A stretch of DNA of 64,000 nt, taken from contig CM042955.1 in assembly GCA_023678885.1 (NCBI GenBank), forward strand, positions 16,317,835-16,381,834, read 5' to 3'. This document shows positions 23,938 to 34,530 of this stretch, piece after piece (the first letter of the stretch is position 1; every line of letters begins with the position of its first letter). The notes under the pieces are model-generated. The model was not told the origin of the DNA, did no database searches, and saw only the letters and a program-made list of their open reading frames with translations. A program made the position numbers and the translations under genes. This stretch comes from Pogostemon cablin (Eukaryota; Streptophyta; Magnoliopsida; Lamiales; Lamiaceae).

Positions 23938-24665
23938 TTTTTCGTAACAACACACTAGTTTTTTGCTAGAAATAACTATACACCACATGCTATCATGTCG
24001 TATAAAAAAAATTAATTAGAAAGTATTGAGCTAAGGAAAGCCATCGAGTCCAAAGTCCAGTATGCGAACATAAGAAGCTAATGATACAACCAGCATGTGG
24101 CAAAACCAACAATTAATAGAGCCCAAAAGGTCAATAGACGATGAAGCATAGTCACATCTGATCTGAGCACATCACCATAAGTCCGGCTTGTCACAAATTC
24201 ACCACAATAACTTTGAGCTGAGTTGAAGTTAACTAAGCTCGTCTCTACAGAAAATAAAATAACTTTGGATAACTCTTCAAAAGTTAGTACATCAAGAGTA
24301 TAATCAAATACAAATATCTACGAATGGAAATGAACCTATCACTCTCATTATTTCTTACAAGGACAACATATCAAAGACGTGAATCACTCCTCAACCAATA
24401 AAAACTTTGTATTGGATTGAGACCATTTATACAATAATCTTTTGCAGAGTTGGTCCCCCAATAAAACATAATCTCATTTTATTGAGCAAAAACATGTATA
24501 AAAATTGGGAACATGTACGAGTGCAAAAGAAGAACATATGAATAACCATCCTTGTGGATTTGTAACTTAGCTTCTTTCACACTTGTAAAACAAGATTGTG
24601 AGATTGATGGTGTAAATAAATTAATATCAATATCAAAGAGTGGGCTTCAATTTTCCATTCGTTCT
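23938..24665. other. Non-coding spacer
   Basis: No gene, RNA or obvious repeat seen between the Helitron end and the next LTR. Confidence 0.5.
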
Positions 24666-24927
24666 TGTTGGGCCCTTTGGGCCTTTGGCCCAAATGATGG
24701 TCTTCTTTCCTAAGTATTGGGCTCATTCCAATTAATTGGAATGTAGCCCATAGCCTTACACCCGATCCCATTTAATCACCCATTTGTGACCCTTAGGGGT
24801 AGAACGTGGATTTGAATTCTTGTGTGAGTTCAACGGGAATATGAGCACTGTGGAGTTCTTCCCTCGACCACCTTCTCCGGCGTAGACTACGAACATGGAC
24901 GACGATGACGACCGTATCCGTCTAACA
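24666..24927 (+). repeat. Copia element 2, left LTR
   Basis: 262 bp. Contains a perfect 20-bp palindrome at 24724-24743 (half-site CATTCCAATT) and a TTTGGGCC...GGCCCAAA inverted pair near the start. Confidence 0.95.
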
Positions 24928-24928
24928 G

Positions 24929-24940
24929 TGGTATCAGAGC
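24929..24940 (+). other. Primer-binding site of copia element 2
   Basis: TGGTATCAGAGC, complementary to the initiator tRNA-Met 3-prime end, one base after the LTR. Confidence 0.92.
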
Positions 24941-26326
24941 GGGTTTCGTCTATCCGTCTCCCGAAGCTGCTGACCGTCAGCCGCCGGTGGGAGATCGCCG
25001 CCGTCCGGCCGCCGCCGGATTTTCATCGCCGGAATCGTGATTTGGTCGCAGTTTGACCTATCGAAATGGCCACCATCGCGATCTGCTCTCAGCCACCAGA
25101 ATCGCGACCTCCAGCAGCTGACCGCCGCCGCGCCGTCGCTAGGGTTTCCGCGCCGCCGATCTGCTGGAATCGCGTTCGCGACAGCCGCTGGATCTCCGTC
25201 CATCGGAATCGCGTCGCGAATCTGTCGATCTGAAGGCGGGTGTCGCGATCTACCGCTGCTCCAGGTCGCGAAGCTGCCGCTCGTCCCGTGTTGGGCTCAG
25301 CCGCTGCACAGTCGCCGCCGAAGCTGCAGACCGCCGCGACGCCGCCGCCACTACAGGAATCGCGACCTGCAGAAACGCGCCGCCACCAGTCAGATCGAAG
25401 CCCACCGCTGCCACCCTCCAGCTTCGCGCCGCCAGCGTCGGATTCGTGATCTGCAAGGATCCCGGTCAGATCGTGCCGCCGCCTGTCCTCCACCCGCCGG
25501 GAGCCGCCATCAGCTGCTAGGGTTCCGTCAGGCGCCGCCGCTCCTGCCCGCTGCCGGAATCACGACCGCCCCTGTCCGCTGACCGCCAGTTGACCGCGAG
25601 CAATGCCGCCGATTTGTTTTACAGCCTGCCCGCCGCCGCCGCCGCTGACCTCCGGCCACCGCCGCCGTTGACCGCTGGAGTTGACCACCGGCGTTAGGGT
25701 TCCGGTCAGATTGGAGTGTCCATTTTGAGGAAGGGAAGTGTCTCTCCTCTTCTCCTTTTATATTATTTCGAAAAAAATTTCAGATTTGGTTTTGTTATTT
25801 TTTTCGGATAGTTCTTTTTCTGAATTTTTTTCAGATTGTGCCTTCACTAACCCCCAATGTTTCTCACTTTGTGTGTATGTTGAAACTTGGAGTGAAGGCT
25901 GCCCCGTTCGTGTTTGGTACGTGAACAAGACTACGAGGGATCCGCTCCCGTTAAGTAATGGGCTGGTGGCTCGTAAAGGTGGTATGGTGTTCTCATCGGA
26001 GACACCGCTCTGGTGAAATAGCTTGAGCCTTTTCTTATTTTATTTTCTTGTCTGATGCCCTGAGGCGGCTGGCCCTCTTATTTGCTCTTGTGTGATGCCC
26101 TGAGGCGGCTGGCCCTCTTATTAATGTTCTTGTTTGTTTCTTTTGTGAAACTGTCATCTTAGTCTTTCAATTTCCGCTGCTGAAAATTTGTCCTTGTGTG
26201 TTATACTGCTCCGTTTCTTGCTTTGTGTGTGATTAGAGTAGTGTCAACCTGGTGTGTGACAGATTGTTGCTCTGTATTTCTGTATTTTCTCCGTTCAAAG
26301 TGTGTTCTACTCAACTTTAAATATCC
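24941..26326 (+). other. 5-prime leader of copia element 2, GC-rich in its first 770 bp
   Basis: 24941-25710 is GC- and CpG-rich, with overlapping frames on both strands (for example 25037-25582 plus and 25089-25493 minus) but no recognisable domain. 25720-26326 is T-rich and non-coding. Its composition parallels the leader of copia element 1, although the two elements are otherwise different. Confidence 0.6.
26052..26124. repeat. Short tandem duplication in the copia 2 leader
   Basis: The block TGATGCCCTGAGGCGGCTGG plus CCCTCTTATT occurs twice, about 43 bp apart. Confidence 0.85.
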
Positions 26327-29300
26327 ATGGCTTCGTCTTCGTTTGGACAAGCACCGTTTGATGGTAAGCGAGACTTCAGTATCTGGAAACAGAAAATGAA
26401 GTGCATACTCATTCAACAAAGGGTATTCAAAGCTGTAGATCACTTGTATGATAAGGATGATACACCTGCTAAAAAGGCTGAGATGAATGAGCTTGCTTTA
26501 TTTACGATTATCTTGAATCTTTCTGATCATGTTCTTAGAAAAGTTGGTGTGCATGAGTCCGCAAAAGTTTTGTGGGAAACGTTGGATAAGCTGTACACTG
26601 AAACATCTTTGCCTAGTAAAATGTTTCTTCTGAAAAAATTCTTTCGTTTTAAACTTGATTTAAACAAAGATGTTGAAGAAAATTTGGATGTGTTCACGAA
26701 GTTGATTCAAGATATTAAGCTAACTGGTGACAAACATATTGATGAATACACTCCTATTGTGTTTTTAAATGCTATACCTGATTCTTACAATGATGTCAAG
26801 TCTGCTATAAAGTATGGCCGTGATGACGTTACTCTTGATATTGTGGTGAATGCCTTAAAAAGCAAAGAGTATGATTTAAAACAAAATGGGGGTGTTAAGA
26901 ATTTTGGGGAGGTTATGCATGTTAAGGGAAAACCTAACAATCGTAACAAGAACAAGAACAACAATAAGAACAAGGACAAAAATTCTGATGTGAAATCCCA
27001 GAATAATCAGAATGGGGACAAGAAAAAGAAGAAATGCTTTAATTGCCATGAAAGGGGACATTTTGCAAACAAGTGTCCTCATCCTAAGAGGAATAATTCT
27101 AATGATCATGCTAATGTTGCCTCTAAATCTGTGAATTATGGTGATGTGTTTGCTATTTCTGATAATTGTGTGAATTCTGTGCATTCATCTCTGTGTGATA
27201 GTGAATGGCTTGTGGATTCCGGTTGCACATTTCATATGACACCTTTTAAACATATTTTCTTTTCATATAAAAATGTTTCTTATGGATCTGTGTCTATGGC
27301 TAATGAAAGAATATGTGATGTGCTTAGTGTTGGTGATATTTGCTTGCGTTTTGAAGATGATTCTGTGTTCACTTTGAAAAACGTGCGACATGTGCCTGAT
27401 TTGTGTAACAACTTGATTTCTTGTGCTGCACTTGAAGATGAGGGGCTTGAGGGTAGGTGGGGAAAGGGTTGCATGTCTATTGTAAAGGGTTCTGTGCCCA
27501 TCTTTAATGCTGAAAAAAGGAATAACCTGTATGTTTGTTGTGCTAAATCTGTTGTTATGTCTGCTAACGCGGTTAAAGAAGATAAAACAAATATTTGGCA
27601 TGGTAGGCTAGGTCACATGAGTGGAAAAGGTCTTGAAATATTGCAAAAAGCTAGTTCTTTTGGTAATGATAAGCTTACATGCATTCCTTTCTGTGATTCT
27701 TATGTGCAAGGCAAACATGCGAAGGTGAAATTCCCTGTTTTCCCATACCCTAAGACTTCTTCGTGTAGTGATATACTTGAGTACCTGCATGCTGATGTGT
27801 GGGGGCCTTCTAGTGAGCCAACTTAAGGTGGCAATGTGTATTTTCTGTCCATTATTGATGATTTTTCAAGAAAAGTGTGGGTGATTCTGCTTAAAAACAA
27901 ATCTGATGTTTTTTAAAAGTTCAAAAATTGGAAAACTTTGATTGAAAATCAAATGGGTAAAAAGATTATCTTAGAACTGATAATGGATTGGAATTTTGCA
28001 ATAATGCCATGGATGATTTATGTGTCAAATCTGGAATTGTGAGACATAAGTCTGCTCCTTACACTCCCCAATAGAATGGGGTTGCTGAGAGGATGAATAG
28101 GACTTTGTTAGAAAGGGTGAGGAGCATGTTGGTGTCTTCTGGACTTTCTAAAAAGTTTTGGGGTGAGGCGCTTATTACCGCTTCTTTTTTAATAAACAAA
28201 TCCCCCTCTGTGCCTTTGAAGGATAAGTGCCCTGACTATGTGTTCTTTGGTAAAAGTATTGATTATTCTGTGCTACGTGTATTTGGCTGTGCTGCGTTTG
28301 TGCGTCAGAAACATGACAAATTGGATCCTAGGAGTAGAAAATGTGTTTTTCTTGGTTATCCTGAGGGTGTTAAAGGTTATAGGCTGTGGGATATCTTTGA
28401 ACCTGGTTTCAAAATCGTGATTAGTAGGGATGTGATCTTCAATGAATCTGAATTTCCTTACTTATATGCTCTTTTGCCTGATGTTGTGCCTTTACATGAT
28501 CCTACCACTTCTTCGAGTGAGGTGGAGTTGTCTCCTTTGTTATTTGATGTGGAAAACTTGCCTGACACTGTTGTTGATCAAGAACTTGTTGCCAATGAAC
28601 ATGTTATCAATGATGAAAATGTGCATGATATTCCTGAAGATGATGACTATGTGTTGCCTAGGGATAGACCTAGAAGAAATATTAGGTCACCTGCTTGGTA
28701 TGATGATTTTCATATTGATACTCATGCTTTCAATGCGTTTGAAAATGTTGATAATGAACCTAAGACCTATCAAGAGGCTTTAAAATCTGACAATTCTGTG
28801 AAATGGTTAAATGCTATGAAAGATGAAATGAAATCGTTGCATGTTAATCATACTTGGACTCTGGTTCCAAAACCTGCTCATTGCTCTGTTGTTGATTGCA
28901 AGTGGCTTTTCAAAGTGAAACATGAGCTTGAAAATGTTAGATTTAAAGCTAGATTGGTAGCAAAAGGTTTTACTCAAAAGGAAGGGGTTAATTATAATGA
29001 AATATTTGCTCCTGTTGTTAAATTCACCACTATTCGTATAATGCTTGCATTAGTTGCTCATTTTGATTGGGAATTGAAGCAAATGGATGTCAAAACGGCT
29101 TTTCTTAATGGTGATTTGGACAAAAAGATTTTCATGAAACAACCTGAGGGTTTTGTGGACCCCAAAAATCCTGATCATGTATGTTATTTGAAGAAATCCT
29201 TGTATGGCTTGAAACAATCTCCTAGACAGTGGAATAAGAAGTTTGATCAATGCATGACATCGTTGAAGTATAAGAGAAGCTTGCATGATAATTGTCTTTA

Positions 29301-30315
29301 CTTCAAGATTGATACTTCTGTTCCTGTTTTTATGCTCATATATGTGGATGATATGCTAATTGTTAGCCCTGATCTTGAATATGTTGAGCTTGTTCAAAAG
29401 AGTCTATGTGATAATTTTGATATGAAAGATCTTGGAGATGCTAAAAGGATTCTTGGAATGAACATTGATAGAGATAGGAAGAACCATGTTCTCTTGCTTA
29501 ATCAGATTTCATATGTTGAAAAGATTTTGAGTAAATTCTCTATGATGTCTGCTAAAACTGTGAATGTGCCTCTTGCTGCTCACTTTGTGTTAAGTAAGGA
29601 TCAGTCTCCAAAGACTGATTCTGAAATTGCTGAAATGGAAAAGATTCCTTATTCCAATGCCATTGGGTCTGTTATGTATCTTATGGTTAGCACTAGACCA
29701 GATATTGCATATTCTGTTAGTTGCTTGAGTAGGTATATGGCTAATCCAGGTGCGCCTCATTGGGAGGCTTTGAAATGGCTCTTGAGATACCTCAAGGGCT
29801 CCATGGAGGTAAGTTTGCGCTTTTTCAAATCTGCAAATGGTGTGAGCCTTGTTGGCTATGTTGATTCCAATTATGCAAATGATAAGGATAATAGGAAGTC
29901 TACAACTTCTTATGTGTTTACTTTATGTAGCTCTTGCATAAGTTGGAAGTCTCAGTTGCAGCATGTGGTTGCTTTATCTACAACTGAATCTGAATACGTG
30001 GCTATTACTGATGCTTTAAAGGAAGCTATTTGGCTGCAAGGTCTTCTGAATGAAATAGGTTTTCTTGACAAATGTGCCACTGTGTTTTCTGATAGTATGG
30101 CTGCGATTCAGTTGTGTAAAAATCATGTTTTCCATGATATAACCAAGCATATAGATGTTAGGTATCATTTAATTCGTGATATTGTGGAAAAAGGTATTGT
30201 TAACTTGGAAAATATTGCATCTGAGTTTAATCCTGCTGATATGGGTACTAAATGCTTATCTGTTGAAAAATTTAGGTCTTGCATGAGGACTTTAAATTTT
30301 GACTCTCTTGATTGA
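26327..30315 (+). pseudogene. Copia gag-pol polyprotein, broken in the integrase
   Basis: Starts at ATG 26327. Gag residues 1-236. CCHC zinc knuckle at residues 237-250 (CFNCHERGHFANKC). Aspartic protease WLVDSGCTFHMT near residue 294. Pre-integrase HGRLGHMS near residue 425. Breaks: TAA at 27824-27826, a second TAA near 27914, a frameshift near 27955-27975, and a TAG near 28072 inside the TPQ-NGVAER motif. The frame is then open to 30315. RT carries YVDD at 29341-29352, and the RNase H region has YVDSNYANDKDNRKS and ALSTTESEYVA. The integrase zinc motif also looks altered (CIPFCDSYVQGK, where a second CXXC-type cysteine is expected). RT and RNase H look intact, so loss of function is concentrated in one domain. 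Confidence 0.92.
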
Positions 30316-30590
30316 AGCATGTTGTATGCAGTTCTTTTCGTGGATGTTGTGTCCACTCTTGAGCTTGTGTGCTCCGTTTATTTTGTCCTTGGGATATTTT
30401 AAACATTTATGTGACTGTGTGTCCGTATCTTTGCTCCGGCTTAGATTTGTGTATCTTTTGTGATACCTTGGCTTTGTGTCAAAATTTCTGGATCTTGCAT
30501 TTGACTTTGTGTCTTTCGTTTTGCAGGTGTCCGGGAAAAGTGCGATGATGAATTCCCATTTAGTTATACACAAGGGTGGATGATTTGGGC

Positions 30591-30602
30591 CAAGGTGGAG
30601 AT
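30591..30602 (+). other. Polypurine tract of copia element 2
   Basis: CAAGGTGGAGAT immediately before the right LTR. Confidence 0.85.
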
Positions 30603-30864
30603 TGTTGGGTACTTTGGGCCTTTGGCCCAAATGACGATCTTCTTTCCTAAGTATTGGGCCCATTCCAATTAATTGGAATGTGGCCCATAGCCTTACACCC
30701 GATCCCATTTAATCACTCATTTGTGACCCTTACGGGTAGAACGTGGATTTGAATTATTGTGTGAGTTCAACGGGAATCTGAGCACTGTGGAGTTCTTCCC
30801 TCGACCACCTTCTCCGGCGTAGACGACGAACACGGACGACGATGACGACCGTATCCGCCTAACA
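30603..30864 (+). repeat. Copia element 2, right LTR
   Basis: 262 bp, pairs with 24666-24927. The palindrome recurs at 30661-30680. Confidence 0.95.
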
Positions 30865-30869
30865 GTTCT

Positions 30870-31759
30870 ATTTATAATTGATGTGCTTTGTTCTCGTCTA
30901 ACTCTCCTAACCACTCCAAACTCAGGCCAATAATATCAAGACGAGAACAACGCAATCAATATTTAGTGATGTTTTAATTAATAGTATATGCGACGATAGA
31001 TGTGCAAAATCTCACCTTTGTTAAGAAAAAATACGCATTAAGTAAAATAAAAATAGAGGTTTTTTTTTAAGATGGAAAAAGAAACTATATATCAATTAAA
31101 TAGGGTGACAAAATAAACTAGGGGTTGGTCAGATTTCAATATAGTCCGTAGCATGTGGAGTTTGACAAACGTGACACCCTCTGGTCCACTATCCATTATC
31201 ATATACTACATCAGAATAATATAATTCTTCTAAATCTTGGCTTTAGACACCTCTCAAATTCGAATTTCTCATTTAAATACATATAAAATGTTTATTTTGG
31301 TCAGATATATTTATATTTTATTTTATATGAGGAAAAATATACGGTATGTATATACGGGTAATATATAATAATCTTATACACAAAGATAAACTATTTTTAG
31401 TTTCATTTTAATTCTCAAATGCATAGATATACTTGCATTTTTATTTTTAATTACTCGATATTTTAAGAAGAAAAGTTTAATCAAAGTTAAAACTTTTATT
31501 CTGGGAGTAAAATATAAAATCGTCAGACGAGAAAAAATTAATTTTGTAAGATAGATGAAAAGAGTAATATTTTAACAAAAACTCAAATTAATAGAAAGTG
31601 GTAGCGAAAATAATAATAATAATAAATAAATAATTATAATTATTAAAAAAAAAACTGCTTTTATTAGCGGAAGAAAAAGCAAGAGATATAACGTCTCTTT
31701 GTTTATCGCCACTCTTCATCCCACCCACCGAATTAACAGTCGATCAACACTCTCTCGAA
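30870..31759 (+). promoter_or_regulatory. Intergenic region and probable promoter/5-prime UTR of the next gene
   Basis: AT-rich non-coding sequence. The last about 80 bases before ATG 31760 are C-rich and leader-like. No TATA box could be assigned with confidence. Confidence 0.4.
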
Positions 31760-32209
31760 ATGGAAGCTCTATTCTCCCAATTCACATTCCTCTCCGATGA
31801 AGCCCTTCGCGACAAGTCCTTCGATCCGTCCACCATTGAAGACCTGATGAAGCTCTTCGAGGTCGAGGCCTACAACGCTTGGGCGAATCTGGAGCTCCAG
31901 AATCAAAACGAGGTTCAACAAACCATCGATTACATGACCCAATCGGAGGAGTACCTGGATTCCGTCATGGAGAGCGCCATGGCCGAGTTTCGAAGCTTCG
32001 AGGAGGAAATGAACGCCATCTGCAAAGCCGAGTACGATTCTCTGGTTAACGTCGCCGAGAGCGCCAGGAAATTGGGGAAAAATATGGAGAAAGCGGCGTC
32101 GTTCGCTTCCAAAAAGTACATCGAAGCAGCTGTCAATTCCGCCACCGCCTCCATGAAATCTGCGGTGAGGGCAATTTCGTCCAACTCCAAAAAGGTTCAT
32201 CCATCCTAG
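31760..32209 (+). CDS. Single-exon 149-aa plant-specific helical protein
   Basis: An intact frame from ATG 31760 to TAG 32207-32209 with good plant start context (CGAAATGGAAG). The protein is acidic in its first 100 residues (LMKLFEVEAYNAW, EEYLDSVMESAMAEF, FEEEMNAICKAEYDSL) and more basic and Ala/Ser-rich at the end (SKKYIEAAVNSATASMKSA...KKVHPS). It should be almost wholly alpha-helical, perhaps coiled coil, with no signal peptide or membrane segment. It resembles a small conserved plant family that I recall as including the Arabidopsis embryo-arrest protein MEE9, but I am not sure of that name. Codon use is GC-richer than the flanks, as expected of a real gene. An opposite-strand frame (31769-32200) is a shadow. 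Confidence 0.85.
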   Translation: MEALFSQFTFLSDEALRDKSFDPSTIEDLMKLFEVEAYNAWANLELQNQNEVQQTIDYMTQSEEYLDSVMESAMAEFRSFEEEMNAICKAEYDSLVNVAESARKLGKNMEKAASFASKKYIEAAVNSATASMKSAVRAISSNSKKVHPS

Positions 32210-33380
32210 GTTTGGGTATTTCTTTCATCTCCTTCTTGCTGAATTCTGGGAAGAGATGATGGAAGGGTTTCTGTGATTCGATGATTATTGTGGATGATTG
32301 TGTAATTCTGTGTCAATTGTAACAATCAATTTCAGATTTTTATATGGGTATCTGCTTGGATCTGACACTCAATTCGCTGATCTTTGTTTTATAGTGTAGC
32401 AATCTGGGATCTAAACAAGAGAATAGTAAGAGGAATTGTCATTAATTATTCATTCGTCCAGTCTAACGTACCCATTCTCATTTTGAAGTGAACGAAAGGA
32501 GTATAATCTTGAATGTTTAACCTCAACTGAAAAAACTAGATCACAATAAGATCAACATAGTTTAATTCTTTTTTCATCCAAAAATTCAAACATAATTTTT
32601 TTTTCAGATAAAAGAGAATGTAATGACCTTAATTTTTTCAATACCCAGAAGCTCTCGTCAGAGAGAGAATTATTTATTTCAAAATCAATATTCTTCATTT
32701 GTTTAAAATATTAAAGAAATTAGGAACCAAATAAATATGTTGTCAAAAAGATTAGTGATCGGTCGCGTTCCATGAAATGTTTGGAAGTTGTTTAGAGTTG
32801 TAAACTAAAAGGGAGTACAAATTTGATTGCTTAAGAGAGATGTTACAGATGTGTAAGGAAATTAGAGACACCTTTGGTATTGTGTTGCTTAATTTTAATT
32901 TTAATGTAGAAGAAGATGGAAAATAATTATTTAATAATAATTTGACATTTTTATAATGTCGGCAACGCTTGTGTTGAAGTTGTATCAGTTTTCAGAAATT
33001 TTCTTCGACGAAAATGCTTTAGCTTCAAATATATTGCTTACAGTGGCCATTCCTTTAATTTTAGCAGAGACTATATAATTAGTTAAATCTGTTGTCTGTT
33101 CCATGTAATAGGTTTAGTCTATAATCTGATTTTTATGGAATATATATGTTTAATAATGAACATTAATTCATTATTATATTTTTGAACAGAAAGGTTGTGA
33201 TGTTTAATTTTTAAGGTTTATTTGATCTTAATAAGAAAGAATAAGTACTTCAACGAACAAAAAAAAAAAATAGATCGAAAGTTTATATGTTCCTATATAA
33301 TAAGATGGAGGATATAATTGCACACCATGTTAATTAATAATTATAAATAAGATGGTATAAATGAAAAGTAATTTTCATAT
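32210..33380. other. 3-prime UTR and intergenic spacer
   Basis: About 200 bases of 3-prime UTR-like sequence, then AT-rich spacer. No gene or element recognised. Confidence 0.5.
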
Positions 33381-33385
33381 AAAAA

Positions 33386-34105
33386 ATGGTGTACCCACCA
33401 TTAAGGGCCCCACCGTTCCTGTCTGGGATGGGTGGAGGAGGTAAATCGCATGATACTTTTGTGGGTGTTGGATTGGGGTAACTTAATACAACCTCTTAAT
33501 TCTCTTACTATTAACTTGCTTGCATTCTACTCTGATTTTTACTTTTGGTTCTTGATTTCTCTCTTTCACATGCTCACTCTACTTGATTTAGGGAAGTTGA
33601 GAATTCTACCTAAGAAAGAGTCCATGTGCATTTAAGTTTGTACATGCTCACTCTACTTGATTTAGGGAAGTTGAGAATTCTACCTAAGAAAGAGTCCATG
33701 TGCATTTAAGTTTGTTTGGAATTAGGTTTCTTGAACGGTGGAGGAGGCATTTAAGTTTGTTTGGAATTAGGTTTCTTAAACGGTGGAGGAGGTAAATCGT
33801 AGGATGTGCCTCAAGTGGCTTATAGAGAGGGCTCACTGTTAAACTTGTGCTTGCAAGGGGCAAAATACATGCCAAAGCAGGATTCGATGTGTCTCAAGTG
33901 GCTTATAGAGAGGGCTCACTGTTAAACTTATGCTTGCAAGGGGCAAAATACATGCCAAAAGCAGGATTCGAACCCCCACCCTGCAGCAACCAAGCTCGGG
34001 GCCAAATCCATGCCAAAAGCAGGATTCGAACCCCACCCTGCAGCAACCAAGCTCAGTTGGAAGGTCTTTCCACCCTCACCTCTACCACTTGAGCTATGCC
34101 CTATA
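33386..34105 (-). mobile_element. tRNA-derived SINE, rearranged by internal tandem duplications
   Basis: Read on the minus strand, the head has a pol III A box (TAGCTCAAGTGG, 34084-34100) and B box (GGTTCGAATCC, 34022-34032), as in tRNA genes. The distal part, from GGTGTACCCACC at 33388, matches the tail of the SINE at 59582-59767. Inside are repeated blocks: about 66 bp at 33592-33715, about 77 bp at 33813-33960, and a second copy of the B-box segment at 33963-33995. Small open frames here are repeat sequence. Confidence 0.75.
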
Positions 34106-34530
34106 CCATAAGAAATGTTATGAAATGAATACAACGAATTATTATAAAATAAAATTTAATAATGCTAATTAGATAGAATTTATTTTTCATTTAAATGATT
34201 AAAATTCTCTTAATACTCCACGTTAAAGAAAACCAAAAAAAAAAAACTTATTGGGCCAGTAATTGAATATTATTGTAAGCCCAATCAATGAAAGCCCACA
34301 ACCCAAACTTGAGAAAGGATCGCACGTAAAACAAAATCTTGCCATTCATTTCATTGGCTAAACGGATTGAGGTGGCCCACTTGCTCTGTTTTTCTTTGTA
34401 AATCCCAATTCCCATCTCTATCATACCCTCTATCATCGCTCCAAAATATAAACCATTATTCCTTTTTCCTTTCTTCTAATCTTCTACAAGCAAAGGATCC
34501 GAGCATTTTTCCCATCAGAGTTCGCTTAAC

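Larger units (their letters stand above)
24666..30864 (+). mobile_element. Ty1/copia LTR retrotransposon, 6199 bp, structurally complete
   Basis: LTRs of 262 bp at 24666-24927 and 30603-30864 (TG...CA). Target duplication GTTCT at 24661-24665 and 30865-30869. Initiator tRNA-Met primer-binding site at 24929-24940 and polypurine tract just before 30603. The gag-pol frame order is zinc knuckle, protease, integrase, RT, RNase H, as in copia. I counted about 13 LTR differences in 262 bp (about 5%), so this insertion is clearly older than copia element 1. Confidence 0.95.

Noticed and set aside
25037..25582. 181-codon frame, with a 134-codon minus-strand frame overlapping it
   Set aside because: GC-rich leader of copia element 2; frames on both strands arise from few AT-rich stops, with no recognisable domain.
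28238..28783. Leucine/methionine-rich frames within the copia pol region
   Set aside because: Alternative-frame shadows of the pol coding sequence.
31769..32200. 143-codon minus-strand frame
   Set aside because: Shadow of the 149-aa plus-strand gene, whose start context and composition are better.
34022..34100. A tRNA gene on the minus strand
   Set aside because: A and B boxes are present but the acceptor stem and cloverleaf do not close; it is a SINE head.
33684..34172. Repeated 60-80-codon frames on both strands
   Set aside because: They are SINE repeat units, not proteins.
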